Of a DNA stretch of 52,759 nt, positions 8,464 to 17,018 are shown in pieces. The position numbers were made by a program, and so were the translations under genes. The notes below the pieces were generated by a model. That model did not search any database. It was not told the DNA's origin and saw only the letters and a list, made by a program, of their open reading frames with translations. This stretch comes from a bacterium (lineage in GTDB: Bacteria > UBP14 > UBA6098 > 4484-93), in assembly GCA_021158465.1 (NCBI GenBank), contig JAGGUN010000031.1, positions 1 to 52,759 of the forward strand, in the 5' to 3' direction. The number at the start of each line of letters is the position of its first letter. Within the stretch, counting starts at the first letter, position 1.

Positions 8464-9531
8464 TTACTTTAAGTAAATTACTTTTCTTATTACATTACAG
8501 TTAACTGCGCTGATTACAACAAAGTACATCCCACCTGGAATATCTCCAGTGGGAGACCAGAGAAGTTCACTCGTTAATCTACCGCTCGCAACTGTTGAGA
8601 CCTTCTTCCCGCCGATGTCGAAGATAGATACCTCGCATATCTCCCCATCAAGCGGACCAATATCTATATAAACAGAGGAGTTGAACGGATTAGGATAGCA
8701 TACAACATCTCTTCCTTCCGGTCCGGTCTCATCAACACCGGAGGGAGCGATGTACACTGTCCCCTCGGTGAAGTTCAAAAACGGCGTCCAGTTACCATCG
8801 CTGTCTCGCCCCCTGACCCAGACTTCATATGCACCCGAACTAAATCCTCTCGGGTCGAACTCCCCTCTGACGACATACCTACGACTGCCGAGATACTCGA
8901 TGGACATCGGGATAGCGTTCCCCTCACCCGGGTCACCATCTGGGGTCAGGTTGGGGGTATTGTCGAGCCAGAACTCAGCAGAGGAAAGCGAGAGCCTGTT
9001 GTCCCTACTCCAGACTTGGATAGTATCCGTAATTGTCACCCTGTCCTGGAACAGAACCACCGGTGGGTCAGCGGATATACTCTTCTCGTAGGGTTCGGCA
9101 CCGTTTATTATGAATGTCATAAAATCGACATCGCCGTCGCCCCTGTCGTTAAACCTAAGGAAATTCAAACCTATGGTCAAGAAACCTGGGAAAACAGTCG
9201 ATATAACCCCTGGCATCGGGTTGAAATCGGGTAGCCTGTAAGGGATAGATAGCGTGTCAAAGCTCATATCTCCGTCGACAACTATGGCAATAGGGTAGCC
9301 GGCAACTCCCCAGTCATCGAAAGGCGGAATGCTCGGAGTGAGCCAGCCATCATTGTTCGTATCACGGAACCAATGCACATCAACCGTATCAAACTGGCAG
9401 GCAAGGTCCCAAAGGGAGAAAAAGAAGACCCTGCCGTAGTCCACATAACCAAGCTCAGGCGAAACGGAAATAGCGAACAACTCACCCGAGAAGAGAACCA
9501 AGAGAAACGCAACACTGAGAATCAGCTTCAC
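8464..9531 (-). CDS. Secreted protein with C-terminal PNPFN (T9SS type A-like) sorting domain
   Basis: Unrecognised protein of 355 residues. It has a signal peptide (about 1-20), a central region of unknown fold containing WFRDTNNDGW (a possible Ca2+-binding Asp/Asn cluster), an Ig-like stretch ending in VWVRGRDSDGNW, and a final domain of about 78 residues starting at YPNPFNSS. That domain type is the type A sorting or FlgD-like module at the C-terminus of many secreted FCB proteins. The GTG start overlaps the rng stop as GTGA, so it is coupled to RNase G. Function unknown; probably exported to the surface or medium. Confidence 0.85.
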   Translation of the reverse strand: MKLILSVAFLLVLFSGELFAISVSPELGYVDYGRVFFFSLWDLACQFDTVDVHWFRDTNNDGWLTPSIPPFDDWGVAGYPIAIVVDGDMSFDTLSIPYRLPDFNPMPGVISTVFPGFLTIGLNFLRFNDRGDGDVDFMTFIINGAEPYEKSISADPPVVLFQDRVTITDTIQVWSRDNRLSLSSAEFWLDNTPNLTPDGDPGEGNAIPMSIEYLGSRRYVVRGEFDPRGFSSGAYEVWVRGRDSDGNWTPFLNFTEGTVYIAPSGVDETGPEGRDVVCYPNPFNSSVYIDIGPLDGEICEVSIFDIGGKKVSTVASGRLTSELLWSPTGDIPGGMYFVVISAVNCNVIRKVIYLK

Positions 9532-10991
9532 TTTAGTTCATCCCCTGTTGCAGAATTTATTATCTTGAATTCCGACGGATTGAGCGTTATATCCGACAGG
9601 ACATCGAACCTGCTTCTGAAGCTTCTTCCAAACTCGTGGAGAAGTTGTGCATTGTTAGCCAGCATCTCACAAGCAACGCTCGGATGAACGACAACGGTTA
9701 TATCCTTACCAGCTATGTTGTCAGATTGGCGCAGGAGGCATCTCTCTATCTGAGCAATCACCGTATCTGGGGACAGAATTCTACCCAGCCCGGAACAGTA
9801 GGGACAGGGTTCTGTGGTCTGCTCAAAGAGTCCTGGACGAACGCGTTGGCGGGTCATTTCTATTAGCCCAAAGTCACTTATCGGCAGAATGGAGAACTTC
9901 GCCCGGTCGCTTCTTAGTGCTCTCTTAAACTCCTGATACACAGCCTGTCGTGATTCCTTCGATTCCATACCGATAAAATCAATAACAATAAGCCCACCTA
10001 TATCCCGAAGCCTTATCTGTCTCGCTATCTCCCTGGCAGCTATTAGGTTTGTCTCAAGGATTGTCTGCTCCTTGTCCTTCCCCCTGCCCAGATATCCACC
10101 AGAGTTCACATCGATTGCCGTCAGTGCCTCCGTATGGTCGATAACTATAGAAACACCCTTTTTCAACTGGAGCTTTCGCGTAAATATCTTCTCTATCTCC
10201 GGCTCGATGCCGTAATGGTCGAATATCGGTTCCTTCCCGTTATACCATATGAGCTTGCTTGCCAGATTTGGTGCTGTCTCCTTGATATACCGATATACCC
10301 TCTCGTACTCTGTCCTACTGTCAAGGATCATCTCATCGACATCGGAGGAAAAGATGTCTCTAACAATCGATTCGGTAAACCCGACATCGCGATGGATAAG
10401 AGCTGGGGCGACGCTTTTCTCTATCTTCACCTGAAGGCGTTCCCAAGTCTCCATAAGCTCCGAGAAATCACGGCGCAAATCAACAGGTTTCTTGCCTTCA
10501 GCAATAGTCCTTACAATGATACCAAACCCGTTGGGGGTAAACTCCTTTGCTATCTTCCGGAGGCGAAAGCGTTCACGGGCTGAATGTATCTTCCGGGACA
10601 CTCCAAGAACATTCGAATGCGGGATGAGAACAAGATACCTACCTGCGATAGAAATTCTGGTGGTGACCCGGGGTCCTTTTGTTCCCCTTGGCTCCTTGAT
10701 TACCTTGACAAGAATCTCATCCCCCTTATGGAAGAGGGCTGATACATCCAGCGACGAGGCTTCGTCTGTTGATATATCTGATATGTGCAAAAATGCTCTC
10801 TTCTTCAGCCCAATATCCACAAAGACCGACTGTATCCCAGGGAGTACTCTCTCAACTTTACCCTTGTAAATATTCCCAACAATCCTTGTTGCATCGGGAT
10901 ATTCTACCAGAAGCTCAACCAGCTTTTCATCCTCCAAAAGAGCGATCCTCGTTATGTGTGTCTGAACATTTACCACTATCTTACTGGACAT
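9528..10991 (-). CDS. rng: Ribonuclease G (RNase E/G family)
   Basis: Endoribonuclease of 487 residues, the length of RNase G (about 489 in E. coli) and lacking the RNase E scaffold tail. It cuts 5'-monophosphorylated RNA in rRNA maturation and mRNA decay. The S1 RNA-binding domain lies near 35-125 (SVFVDIGLKKRAFLHISD). The catalytic aspartates are expected in AIDVNSGGYLGRG and LIVIDFIGM, and the zinc-link motif EPCPYCSGLGR that joins subunits is near 392-402. AGGTGAGGAAG lies upstream of the ATG. It sits between two secreted-protein genes and is coupled to the downstream one, an odd setting for an RNase. Confidence 0.95.
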   Translation of the reverse strand: MSSKIVVNVQTHITRIALLEDEKLVELLVEYPDATRIVGNIYKGKVERVLPGIQSVFVDIGLKKRAFLHISDISTDEASSLDVSALFHKGDEILVKVIKEPRGTKGPRVTTRISIAGRYLVLIPHSNVLGVSRKIHSARERFRLRKIAKEFTPNGFGIIVRTIAEGKKPVDLRRDFSELMETWERLQVKIEKSVAPALIHRDVGFTESIVRDIFSSDVDEMILDSRTEYERVYRYIKETAPNLASKLIWYNGKEPIFDHYGIEPEIEKIFTRKLQLKKGVSIVIDHTEALTAIDVNSGGYLGRGKDKEQTILETNLIAAREIARQIRLRDIGGLIVIDFIGMESKESRQAVYQEFKRALRSDRAKFSILPISDFGLIEMTRQRVRPGLFEQTTEPCPYCSGLGRILSPDTVIAQIERCLLRQSDNIAGKDITVVVHPSVACEMLANNAQLLHEFGRSFRSRFDVLSDITLNPSEFKIINSATGDELK

Positions 10992-11003
10992 CGAACCGCT
11001 TCC

Positions 11004-13943
11004 TCACCTCAAAAGGAGCAGCTTCCGGACAACCAAGCCACCACCGTATGTGAACCTGCAAAGATAGAGACCGGTCGGAAAACCGTTAGCATCCCAGATG
11101 ACAGTTGAAGAACCACTTCCAACATCGAATTCGGCAATCCTTTCCCCTCTCAATGTTAGTATTTCCAGCCTGCCCAATGAGAACCTGCCAGAAACCCCAA
11201 TTGCTACCTTCGAGTTGAACGGGTTAGGATAGGTAACCAAAACCGGCAGTCCACAAAGCGCTTCAGCAGTCTCAACATCGGATGTGTCAGGATATGTATA
11301 GAATATGGAGCAGGTATCCAATTCATTCTCCGCTACATCCTCTGCATGAATGCAAAACTGATAATCTACGCCCCCAGAAAGGCTCAATCCTGCCTCCGGA
11401 AGAGAAAACACAAATAAACTGTCGAAGAAACCGAGTACCTCCCCATCAAACCGATATACAGAGCCCAAAAAACTTACATAAACGGACACAGTGTCGAGGA
11501 TATTGTCGTCTGTTATGAAGAAAAGGAGCTCGGTTAGGGTCGAATCAACCGTATCGCCATACGCCGGAATGGTAAAAATAAGCTCAGGCGGGAGCGTATC
11601 AACGAACGGAGTATAGAAAACATAGCAGGTATCCAGCAGGTTCGGCTCCCCAAAGGTAATGAGGTCTCCTGCCGAGATACAAACGGTATATGAACTACCC
11701 CCCTCAAGCGTTATACCAGCAAGGGAGAAATAGAAGGCAAAGTTCGCACCGGAGAGCCTTAAGATATGACCGTCATACGGGAATTCCTCACCATCGAATG
11801 AGAGAACAACAGATGAGGTATCGAGCATGAAGTTATCCTCCAGCGCAAATCGGATGGAGGTTGTCGTTACCTCAATCATATCACCTGGACCAGGAAAAGC
11901 CCAGGAAAGATACGGTGAAAGGGTATCAACAAAGAACTCCACCCTCGCCGTGTCCAAAGCCGGGTTGCCAAGTATGTCCCTTAACCCGACCAGCTCTACC
12001 AGAACATCGCCCGAATACGGCTCAAGCGGCGTGAACACCACCGTGTCACCGGAGAGCGTAATAGCAGGAGAACCCCATTCAAACATATCACCATTGACAC
12101 GAAACCGAATAGATAATGTATCTATCCCCACACGAGTTGAGACGAGAAATAAGGCAGGTGTATAAGGGTCACTCGATATTGCACCAACAGGTGGAGACAA
12201 AGGAGAAGCTACCGGACAAGAAAACTCAAACGAAAAGCTCCAACAGACAGAATCCCTATTTGGGGGACCAATCTCAATCAAGTCCTCCGCAAAGACGCAC
12301 ACATCTACCGTATCAGCGAGGAAGATGCCAAGGTACGCCGTCGAGCAGGCAAATGTGTAGTCCCAGTGGAAGACAGCCGAATCAGAAGATGTGAAGACTA
12401 CATCGTTGATAACAAAATAGCAAGAATCATATAGAACCACACCACCAAAATCGGTGATAACAACCGAGACAAGATCAATCGTCGTGTCGAGAACAGCATA
12501 AGGCTCAGGCGTCATATCAGAAAAGGCAGGCGGTGAGAAATCGGTGTAAAAGACAACAGAGTCACCACAATATGTGAAGTTGCCCAGAGTATCCGAGACC
12601 TCAGTCACAACACCTTTTATTATCTCATGTTCTGGATACGGAGCAGAGGGAGAAAAAAACAGTGTATCGTTCTCAAATGATAGTTCGTCCGCCGAAATCC
12701 TGTATTCCTCACCATTTACCTCAAAGAGTATCGAGGATGGGTCCACACCGCTCGGGTCAGTGATAAGCACCTTCAAGGTCATCAACGGAAGAGATGTTAT
12801 TGCCCCAAAGCCAGGATATACCGCCACGACCTCAGGTCCCGTGGAATCTGTAACCTCCGGTGTGCGCGCCAGAATCATACCATACAGATCGGCATCCGCA
12901 CCGTTCCTTCCATCAGCCCAGACAACAAGGAACTCCCCACCCGTTGAGGCAACTGAAGGTGCAAACTGACTGTAAAAGTTGGTGCATATAGCAATCTCAT
13001 CCCCTATCACCGTTCCAAAACCGCTGATCCTTACTCCGTATATATCGGGAACGCCGCCTGCCCTGTTATCCTCCCAGACGACAAGATACCCTGTTGTATC
13101 TGCGGCAACATCGGGCTTCGACTGGCTCCCATCAGCAACACCAACCTCAGCAGTGGCTCCCAGCATCGAGCCACCAAGCGAGAACCGCTGAGCAAACACA
13201 TCCGAGCCAGTCCCAGAAGATACATACTGCCAAGCAAGGATAAACTCAAGGTTCCCAGCAGAGACCGCCGGATTGCGGAGGCTAAGGTCACCAGATACAA
13301 GCGCTGTCTCGTCATACAGTGGAGCATCCTCGTAAAACAAACGGCACATTATCCTCTTCATATCAGCAAGGCTGTCTTCCCAAACGATAGCAGCATACTC
13401 ATCCATAGAGGCAACAGCGGGATTCCCACGAGAACCTGCTGTGCCCGAGATGATAACCTCTTCTCCACCAGGCAGAACCTTTGCTTTCACAACTGCCCCA
13501 TCCAGCCAGACTACCAGATACCCCGAACCAAAAGCTGCAACATCGGGAGAGCTTCCCGAGGCAATCTCAAATACATCGCCATCGGTTGCCCCATCGAGAC
13601 TAACATACCTCCCATTGATACCACCTGTCGCCTCTTCCCAAACCACAAGATAATTCAATCCGTTGGATGCAACAGCAGGCGTTCTCTGGTTCCCTGGGCG
13701 AGTGCAAACCGGAACAAGTGTCCCTAAAAGCTCGCCGGTTGGAGCAACTATCTGCCCGTAAATGTTGAGGTTCGATGTCCCGCCACGGGAATCCGTCCAG
13801 ACAACAAGATAGTTATCACCAGAAGCTGCCACATCCGGCTCCGTCTGCTCCGCCGTGGCTGTTACAATAGGAAAATCTTCCCCCTCGGCAAGCGATGTGC
13901 AAAAAAGAAGGATAAGAAAAGCGATCCATAAACGATATTTCAT
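11004..13943 (-). CDS. Secreted seven-repeat (propeller-like) and Ig-like protein with PNPFN sorting domain
   Basis: The start is placed at ATG 13943, not 13961, because AGGAGA sits 10 bases upstream and the signal peptide (KYRLWIAFLILLFCTSLAEG) then begins at residue 2; this gives 979 residues. Residues about 22-360 hold seven degenerate repeats centred on YLVVWxD-like strands (YLVVWTDSRGG, YLVVWEEATGG, YLVVWLDG, AAIVWEDS, FILAWQYV, YLVVWEDNRAG, FLVVWADGRNG), the number expected of a seven-bladed beta-propeller. Ig-like domains with DSTGPEVVAVYP and DTLPPELIF openings follow to about 895, then a YPNPFNSK sorting domain of about 79 residues. Function unknown; probably a surface or released binding protein. 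It heads the chain leading into RNase G. Confidence 0.85.
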   Translation of the reverse strand: MKYRLWIAFLILLFCTSLAEGEDFPIVTATAEQTEPDVAASGDNYLVVWTDSRGGTSNLNIYGQIVAPTGELLGTLVPVCTRPGNQRTPAVASNGLNYLVVWEEATGGINGRYVSLDGATDGDVFEIASGSSPDVAAFGSGYLVVWLDGAVVKAKVLPGGEEVIISGTAGSRGNPAVASMDEYAAIVWEDSLADMKRIMCRLFYEDAPLYDETALVSGDLSLRNPAVSAGNLEFILAWQYVSSGTGSDVFAQRFSLGGSMLGATAEVGVADGSQSKPDVAADTTGYLVVWEDNRAGGVPDIYGVRISGFGTVIGDEIAICTNFYSQFAPSVASTGGEFLVVWADGRNGADADLYGMILARTPEVTDSTGPEVVAVYPGFGAITSLPLMTLKVLITDPSGVDPSSILFEVNGEEYRISADELSFENDTLFFSPSAPYPEHEIIKGVVTEVSDTLGNFTYCGDSVVFYTDFSPPAFSDMTPEPYAVLDTTIDLVSVVITDFGGVVLYDSCYFVINDVVFTSSDSAVFHWDYTFACSTAYLGIFLADTVDVCVFAEDLIEIGPPNRDSVCWSFSFEFSCPVASPLSPPVGAISSDPYTPALFLVSTRVGIDTLSIRFRVNGDMFEWGSPAITLSGDTVVFTPLEPYSGDVLVELVGLRDILGNPALDTARVEFFVDTLSPYLSWAFPGPGDMIEVTTTSIRFALEDNFMLDTSSVVLSFDGEEFPYDGHILRLSGANFAFYFSLAGITLEGGSSYTVCISAGDLITFGEPNLLDTCYVFYTPFVDTLPPELIFTIPAYGDTVDSTLTELLFFITDDNILDTVSVYVSFLGSVYRFDGEVLGFFDSLFVFSLPEAGLSLSGGVDYQFCIHAEDVAENELDTCSIFYTYPDTSDVETAEALCGLPVLVTYPNPFNSKVAIGVSGRFSLGRLEILTLRGERIAEFDVGSGSSTVIWDANGFPTGLYLCRFTYGGGLVVRKLLLLR

Positions 13944-14027
13944 CTCGCTATTTCTCCTCATTTTTTTCCTGGAACTCTTGCCTGTCGCTTCAAAGAGCGG
14001 AAACCCCTTTCAACTTACAGTGGTTTT

Positions 14028-14055
14028 AAGATACTCAATATATCCTCAAAGTCAA
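14028..14055 (-). promoter_or_regulatory. Putative promoter of the secreted protein-rng-nadK chain
   Basis: Minus strand TTGACT (14050-14055), 16-base spacer, TATCTT (14028-14033). The inferred 5' leader is about 80 bases and carries the AGGAGA ribosome site of the gene starting at 13943. Confidence 0.4.
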
Positions 14056-14068
14056 GTCGATTTGGAAC

Positions 14069-14097
14069 TTGACAATCCCTCGATCGGCTATTTATTT
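14069..14097 (+). promoter_or_regulatory. Possible promoter of the 2Fe-2S/flavoprotein genes
   Basis: An exact TTGACA at 14069-14074 is followed 16-18 bases later by AT-rich TTTATT/TATTTA (14091-14097). The -10 match is weak. The start codon at 14132 is preceded by AAGGAG. Confidence 0.3.
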
Positions 14098-14131
14098 AGT
14101 AGTCTTAAGGTTTAAACAAGGAGTTTAAGGT

Positions 14132-14437
14132 ATGAGGATAAAGGAGCATCCGATCCTTGAATTCAAGCGCACCCGGCTTGTCCCTTTCACATTCAACGGG
14201 AAGACACTCTACGGCTATGAGGGCGAGCCGATTATCGCCGCCTTGCACGACAACGGCATCAGGGTTCTGCGGGCAAGCCTAAAACTCAACCGACCAAGGG
14301 GGCTTTTCTGCGCCATCGGGCATTGCGCATCTTGCTTTATGGTCGTCAACGGAAAACCGAATACTCGAGTCTGCATCGAGCCACTCAGGGAAGGAGACAT
14401 TGTGGAGACCCAACACGGAAAAGGGGAGTTCAAGTGA
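14132..14437 (+). CDS. Small [2Fe-2S] ferredoxin-fold protein (HcnA/sarcosine oxidase alpha N-terminus-like)
   Basis: The 101-residue protein has a ferredoxin-type cluster motif: C-x4-C-x2-C (CAIGHCASC) then a fourth cysteine 12 residues on (TRVC). The opening ending in FNGKTLYGYEGEPIIAALH matches the 2Fe-2S-binding domain of sarcosine oxidase alpha and the small subunit of HcnA-like dehydrogenases. It probably passes electrons for the flavoprotein encoded immediately downstream; the two genes overlap as GTGA. AAGGAG precedes the ATG. The substrate of the pair is not identifiable; proline, hydroxyproline, opine and cyanide-forming glycine dehydrogenases use similar subunit pairs. Confidence 0.88.
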   Translation: MRIKEHPILEFKRTRLVPFTFNGKTLYGYEGEPIIAALHDNGIRVLRASLKLNRPRGLFCAIGHCASCFMVVNGKPNTRVCIEPLREGDIVETQHGKGEFK

Positions 14438-15531
14438 TAGAAAAAACTGAGCTTCTTGTCATTGGTGGTGGTCCGGCAGGGCTGACTGCCGCTCTTCACG
14501 CTGGAAGATACGGCACAAAAACTGTTATAGTCGATGACGCAATACGACCCGGTGGACAACTCATCAAACAGACACACAAGTTCTTCGGCTCAAGGATGGA
14601 ATACGCTGGAACACGCGGATTCCAAATCGCAAAACTCCTGCTAAAAGAATTGGAAAAACTCAACAATGTGAAGATATACGACCAGACCACCGCAACAGGA
14701 TACTACGAGGACGGTGTGCTGACCTGCCTGAAGGGGGAAAGATACTTTAAGATTAAACCAGAAAGGGTAATTGTCGCAACGGGTGCATTCGAGAAGACGA
14801 TACCGTTCGTCGGGAACGACCTGCCAGGTGTCTACGGTGCTGGAGCTGTGCAGACGATAATGAACCTCTACGGAGTCGTCCCAGCAAAGAGAGTGCTTAT
14901 GGTTGGAGCAGGAAATATCGGGCTTATCATCTCATACCAACTGCTCCAGACTGGGGTAGAGGTAGCAGCAATCGTAGAGGGAATGGACAAAATCGGTGGA
15001 TATCAGGTGCATGCCTCCAAGGTCAGAAGGATGGGGATTCCCATTCTCACAAAGCACACGATCGTCGAGGCAGTCGGAGAGCGTGAGGTCGAAGGCGCAA
15101 TAATCTCAAAAATAGACGAGAACTGGCATCCTATCCCGGGAACGGAGAAGAAACTGGATGTCGACACGATATGCCTCGCTGTGGGACTATCACCCACCAT
15201 CGACATACTGCGGCAAGCAGGTGCTAAGATTGCTTATATACCCGAGCTTGGCGGAGATGTCGCTATCCGAGATGAATTCATGGAAACAACAGCAAAGGGG
15301 ATATATGTGGCAGGGGACGCAGCAGGAGTAGAGGAAGCATCAAGCGCAATAATCGAAGGAGCGATAGCAGGAATATCTGCAGCAAAATCGCTTGGAAAGA
15401 GTATCCCGGATTTCGAGAAACAGATTGCCAAGCTGAGAGAAGAGCTGAACAACCTCAGGGCAGGACCGTTCGGTGAGAAAATAAAGCTTGGACTTAAAAA
15501 GTTAAAAGAATTAAACCAACAATCCAAATAG
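14434..15531 (+). CDS. NAD(P)/FAD-dependent oxidoreductase partner of the 2Fe-2S protein
   Basis: A longer reading from 14323 would overlap the 2Fe-2S gene by over 100 bases; GTG at 14434 is preferred because GGGGAG lies 6 bases upstream and the protein then opens directly with the FAD motif (IEKTELLVIGGGPAGLTAA). The 365 residues contain the FAD Rossmann motif near 9-17, a second dinucleotide motif VGAGNIGLIISYQL near 165-178, and the closing FAD motif GIYVAGDAAGVEEAS. This is the HcnB/sarcosine oxidase alpha-like class, which lacks the CxxC of thioredoxin reductases. It probably oxidises an amine or imino acid together with the upstream protein; the substrate is unknown. Confidence 0.9.
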   Translation: MIEKTELLVIGGGPAGLTAALHAGRYGTKTVIVDDAIRPGGQLIKQTHKFFGSRMEYAGTRGFQIAKLLLKELEKLNNVKIYDQTTATGYYEDGVLTCLKGERYFKIKPERVIVATGAFEKTIPFVGNDLPGVYGAGAVQTIMNLYGVVPAKRVLMVGAGNIGLIISYQLLQTGVEVAAIVEGMDKIGGYQVHASKVRRMGIPILTKHTIVEAVGEREVEGAIISKIDENWHPIPGTEKKLDVDTICLAVGLSPTIDILRQAGAKIAYIPELGGDVAIRDEFMETTAKGIYVAGDAAGVEEASSAIIEGAIAGISAAKSLGKSIPDFEKQIAKLREELNNLRAGPFGEKIKLGLKKLKELNQQSK

Positions 15532-15539
15532 GGGGAAAA

Positions 15540-15827
15540 ATGAGGTTTTATACTCTGCTGTCGCTTTCGATGTGCTTAATCTTTCTATTCTGTGGTATGG
15601 CTACCTGTCAGGAACCTAATCCAACTAAACCATCGGGAGCAGCTACTATTGACAACGATGAACCCGCTTTATCCAATATTTGCTTTCTCATCAGTGGGGC
15701 CCTAACCCTAACCGGCACTATTACATTCTACACTGGTTGCACTAAAGTGGAACATTACATCGTTCCTGCTGAGGAAACACAGATACGGGACCTTCGAGAA
15801 TTCCCCGCATCCTCCGATTTCGAGTGA
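15540..15827 (+). CDS. Small exported hypothetical protein, C-terminus altered by a duplication
   Basis: I do not recognise this 95-residue protein. It has a signal-like N-terminus (RFYTLLSLSMCLIFLFCGMA), a second hydrophobic stretch (NICFLISGALTLTGTI) and four cysteines; no canonical lipobox is seen. It starts 8 bases after the flavoprotein with GGGGG before the ATG. Its last codons fall in the first copy of a 37-base perfect direct repeat; the second copy begins just after the stop. Removing one 73-base unit would give a different ending (after TQIRD, PLPLQ then stop), so the present C-terminus may be the product of a duplication. Confidence 0.6.
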   Translation: MRFYTLLSLSMCLIFLFCGMATCQEPNPTKPSGAATIDNDEPALSNICFLISGALTLTGTITFYTGCTKVEHYIVPAEETQIRDLREFPASSDFE

Positions 15828-15865
15828 CTACATCGTTCCTGCTGAGGAAACACAGATACGGGACC
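15756..15865 (+). repeat. 37-base perfect direct repeat across the 3' end of a small gene
   Basis: Positions 15756-15792 and 15829-15865 are identical over 37 bases (beginning TACATCGTTCC, ending ACGGGACC). The offset is 73 bases, not a multiple of three, so the second copy is outside the gene's reading frame. The intervening 36 bases are unique. Confidence 0.97.
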
Positions 15866-15987
15866 CTTTACCTCTTCAATGAATCCACTTCATGAGTGAG
15901 GGTTAGAGGGCAGTGTATACATACAGGACCTTACTTCCTCCATCCAGAGCACCAAATAGAAGTAATTCGTATAAGTCGGTTTTCCAT

Positions 15988-16015
15988 TTGACTTCTCATT
16001 ATTATATATTATATT
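15988..16015 (+). promoter_or_regulatory. Putative amrS promoter, near-leaderless
   Basis: TTGACT (15988-15993), 16-base spacer, TATATT (16010-16015). The ATG at 16026 is only 10 bases after the -10 box and no ribosome site intervenes, so transcription should begin about 3-4 bases before the start codon. Confidence 0.5.
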
Positions 16016-16025
16016 AAACTAAAGA

Positions 16026-17018
16026 ATGGAAAAAGAGGCAGCATATTACAAAAAATTTGCCGACGGCAGTGTTCAATGCAACCTGTGCCCGCACAACTGC
16101 ATCATCAAGCCGGGGAGGGTGAGCATCTGTCGCGGACGAGTGAACAGGAACGGAACACTTTACGCCACAAACTATGGGAAAACCGTCTCCGTCGCACTCG
16201 ACCCCATAGAGAAGAAGCCGTTATATCATTTCTATCCTGGCAGACCGATACTCTCCATAGGTCCAAACGGGTGCAATCTCTTCTGCAAGTTCTGCCAGAA
16301 CTGGACAATCTCGCAGGAAAAAGCACCAACAGAAGAACTCCAACCAGAGACAGCCGTCAGAATGGCAAAGCGATACGGCTCAATCGGTATAGCCTACACA
16401 TACACAGAGCCTGTCATCTGGTTCGAATACATCCGCGACACAGCAGAGCTTGTCAGGAAAGCCGGTATGGTGAATGTTCTCGTCACCAACGGATACATCA
16501 ACCCAGAACCGCTAAACGAGCTCCTCCCGTATATCGACGCAATGAACATCGACCTAAAAAGCATGAAAAGCGAATTTTATAAGAAGCTTACCGGCGGAAC
16601 ACTGGAACCTGTCTTGAATACCATCACTATCGCATCCGAAAAAACACATATAGAGATCACAAACCTCATCATCCCAGGGGAAAACGACACCCCCGAGGAG
16701 ATAGCCCAACTGGTCGATTTCGTCGCGAGCGTGAACAAAAAGATCCCACTGCACTTTACAAGATACTTCCCCGCTTATAAGCTCACCAACCCGCCAACAC
16801 CAAAAGAAACGCTTCAGATAGCCTACAAGATAGCAAAGAAGAGACTGGACTATGTCTATCTGGGTAACATCCTGATAGGCAATACATCGGATACATTCTG
16901 CCCAAACTGTAACTCACTGCTTATCTCCCGCTTCGGGTTTAATGCCAATGTCACAGGTATCAGGAACGGAAGATGTATCCATTGTAACTCCGAGGTCGAC
17001 ATCATTGGCGCTCCTTAA
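16026..17018 (+). CDS. amrS: Radical SAM enzyme of the AmmeMemoRadiSam family
   Basis: The 330 residues match AmrS in length and layout. An N-terminal cysteine block (CNLCPHNCIIKPG) precedes the radical SAM motif CNLFCKFC near 88-95 (CX3CX2C), which binds a 4Fe-4S cluster and S-adenosylmethionine. A C-terminal zinc-ribbon-like pair (CPNC and CIHC) closes the protein. The family is usually encoded with AMMECR1- and Memo-like genes; neither is present here and the reaction is undefined. The AT-rich promoter abuts the ATG, with no Shine-Dalgarno site. Its 3' end overlaps the NusG-II gene. Confidence 0.93.
   Translation: MEKEAAYYKKFADGSVQCNLCPHNCIIKPGRVSICRGRVNRNGTLYATNYGKTVSVALDPIEKKPLYHFYPGRPILSIGPNGCNLFCKFCQNWTISQEKAPTEELQPETAVRMAKRYGSIGIAYTYTEPVIWFEYIRDTAELVRKAGMVNVLVTNGYINPEPLNELLPYIDAMNIDLKSMKSEFYKKLTGGTLEPVLNTITIASEKTHIEITNLIIPGENDTPEEIAQLVDFVASVNKKIPLHFTRYFPAYKLTNPPTPKETLQIAYKIAKKRLDYVYLGNILIGNTSDTFCPNCNSLLISRFGFNANVTGIRNGRCIHCNSEVDIIGAP

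Noticed and set aside
14323-14433. N-terminal extension of the flavoprotein
   Set aside because: It would overlap the 2Fe-2S gene, and its residues (RQRKTEYSSLHRATQGRR) are out-of-frame sequence; the GTG at 14434 fits the FAD motif and the ribosome site.
15866-15987. Possible small RNA or tRNA in the gap before amrS
   Set aside because: Only short palindromes (for example ATGAA-TCCAC-TTCAT) are seen; no cloverleaf or conserved RNA pattern could be built.
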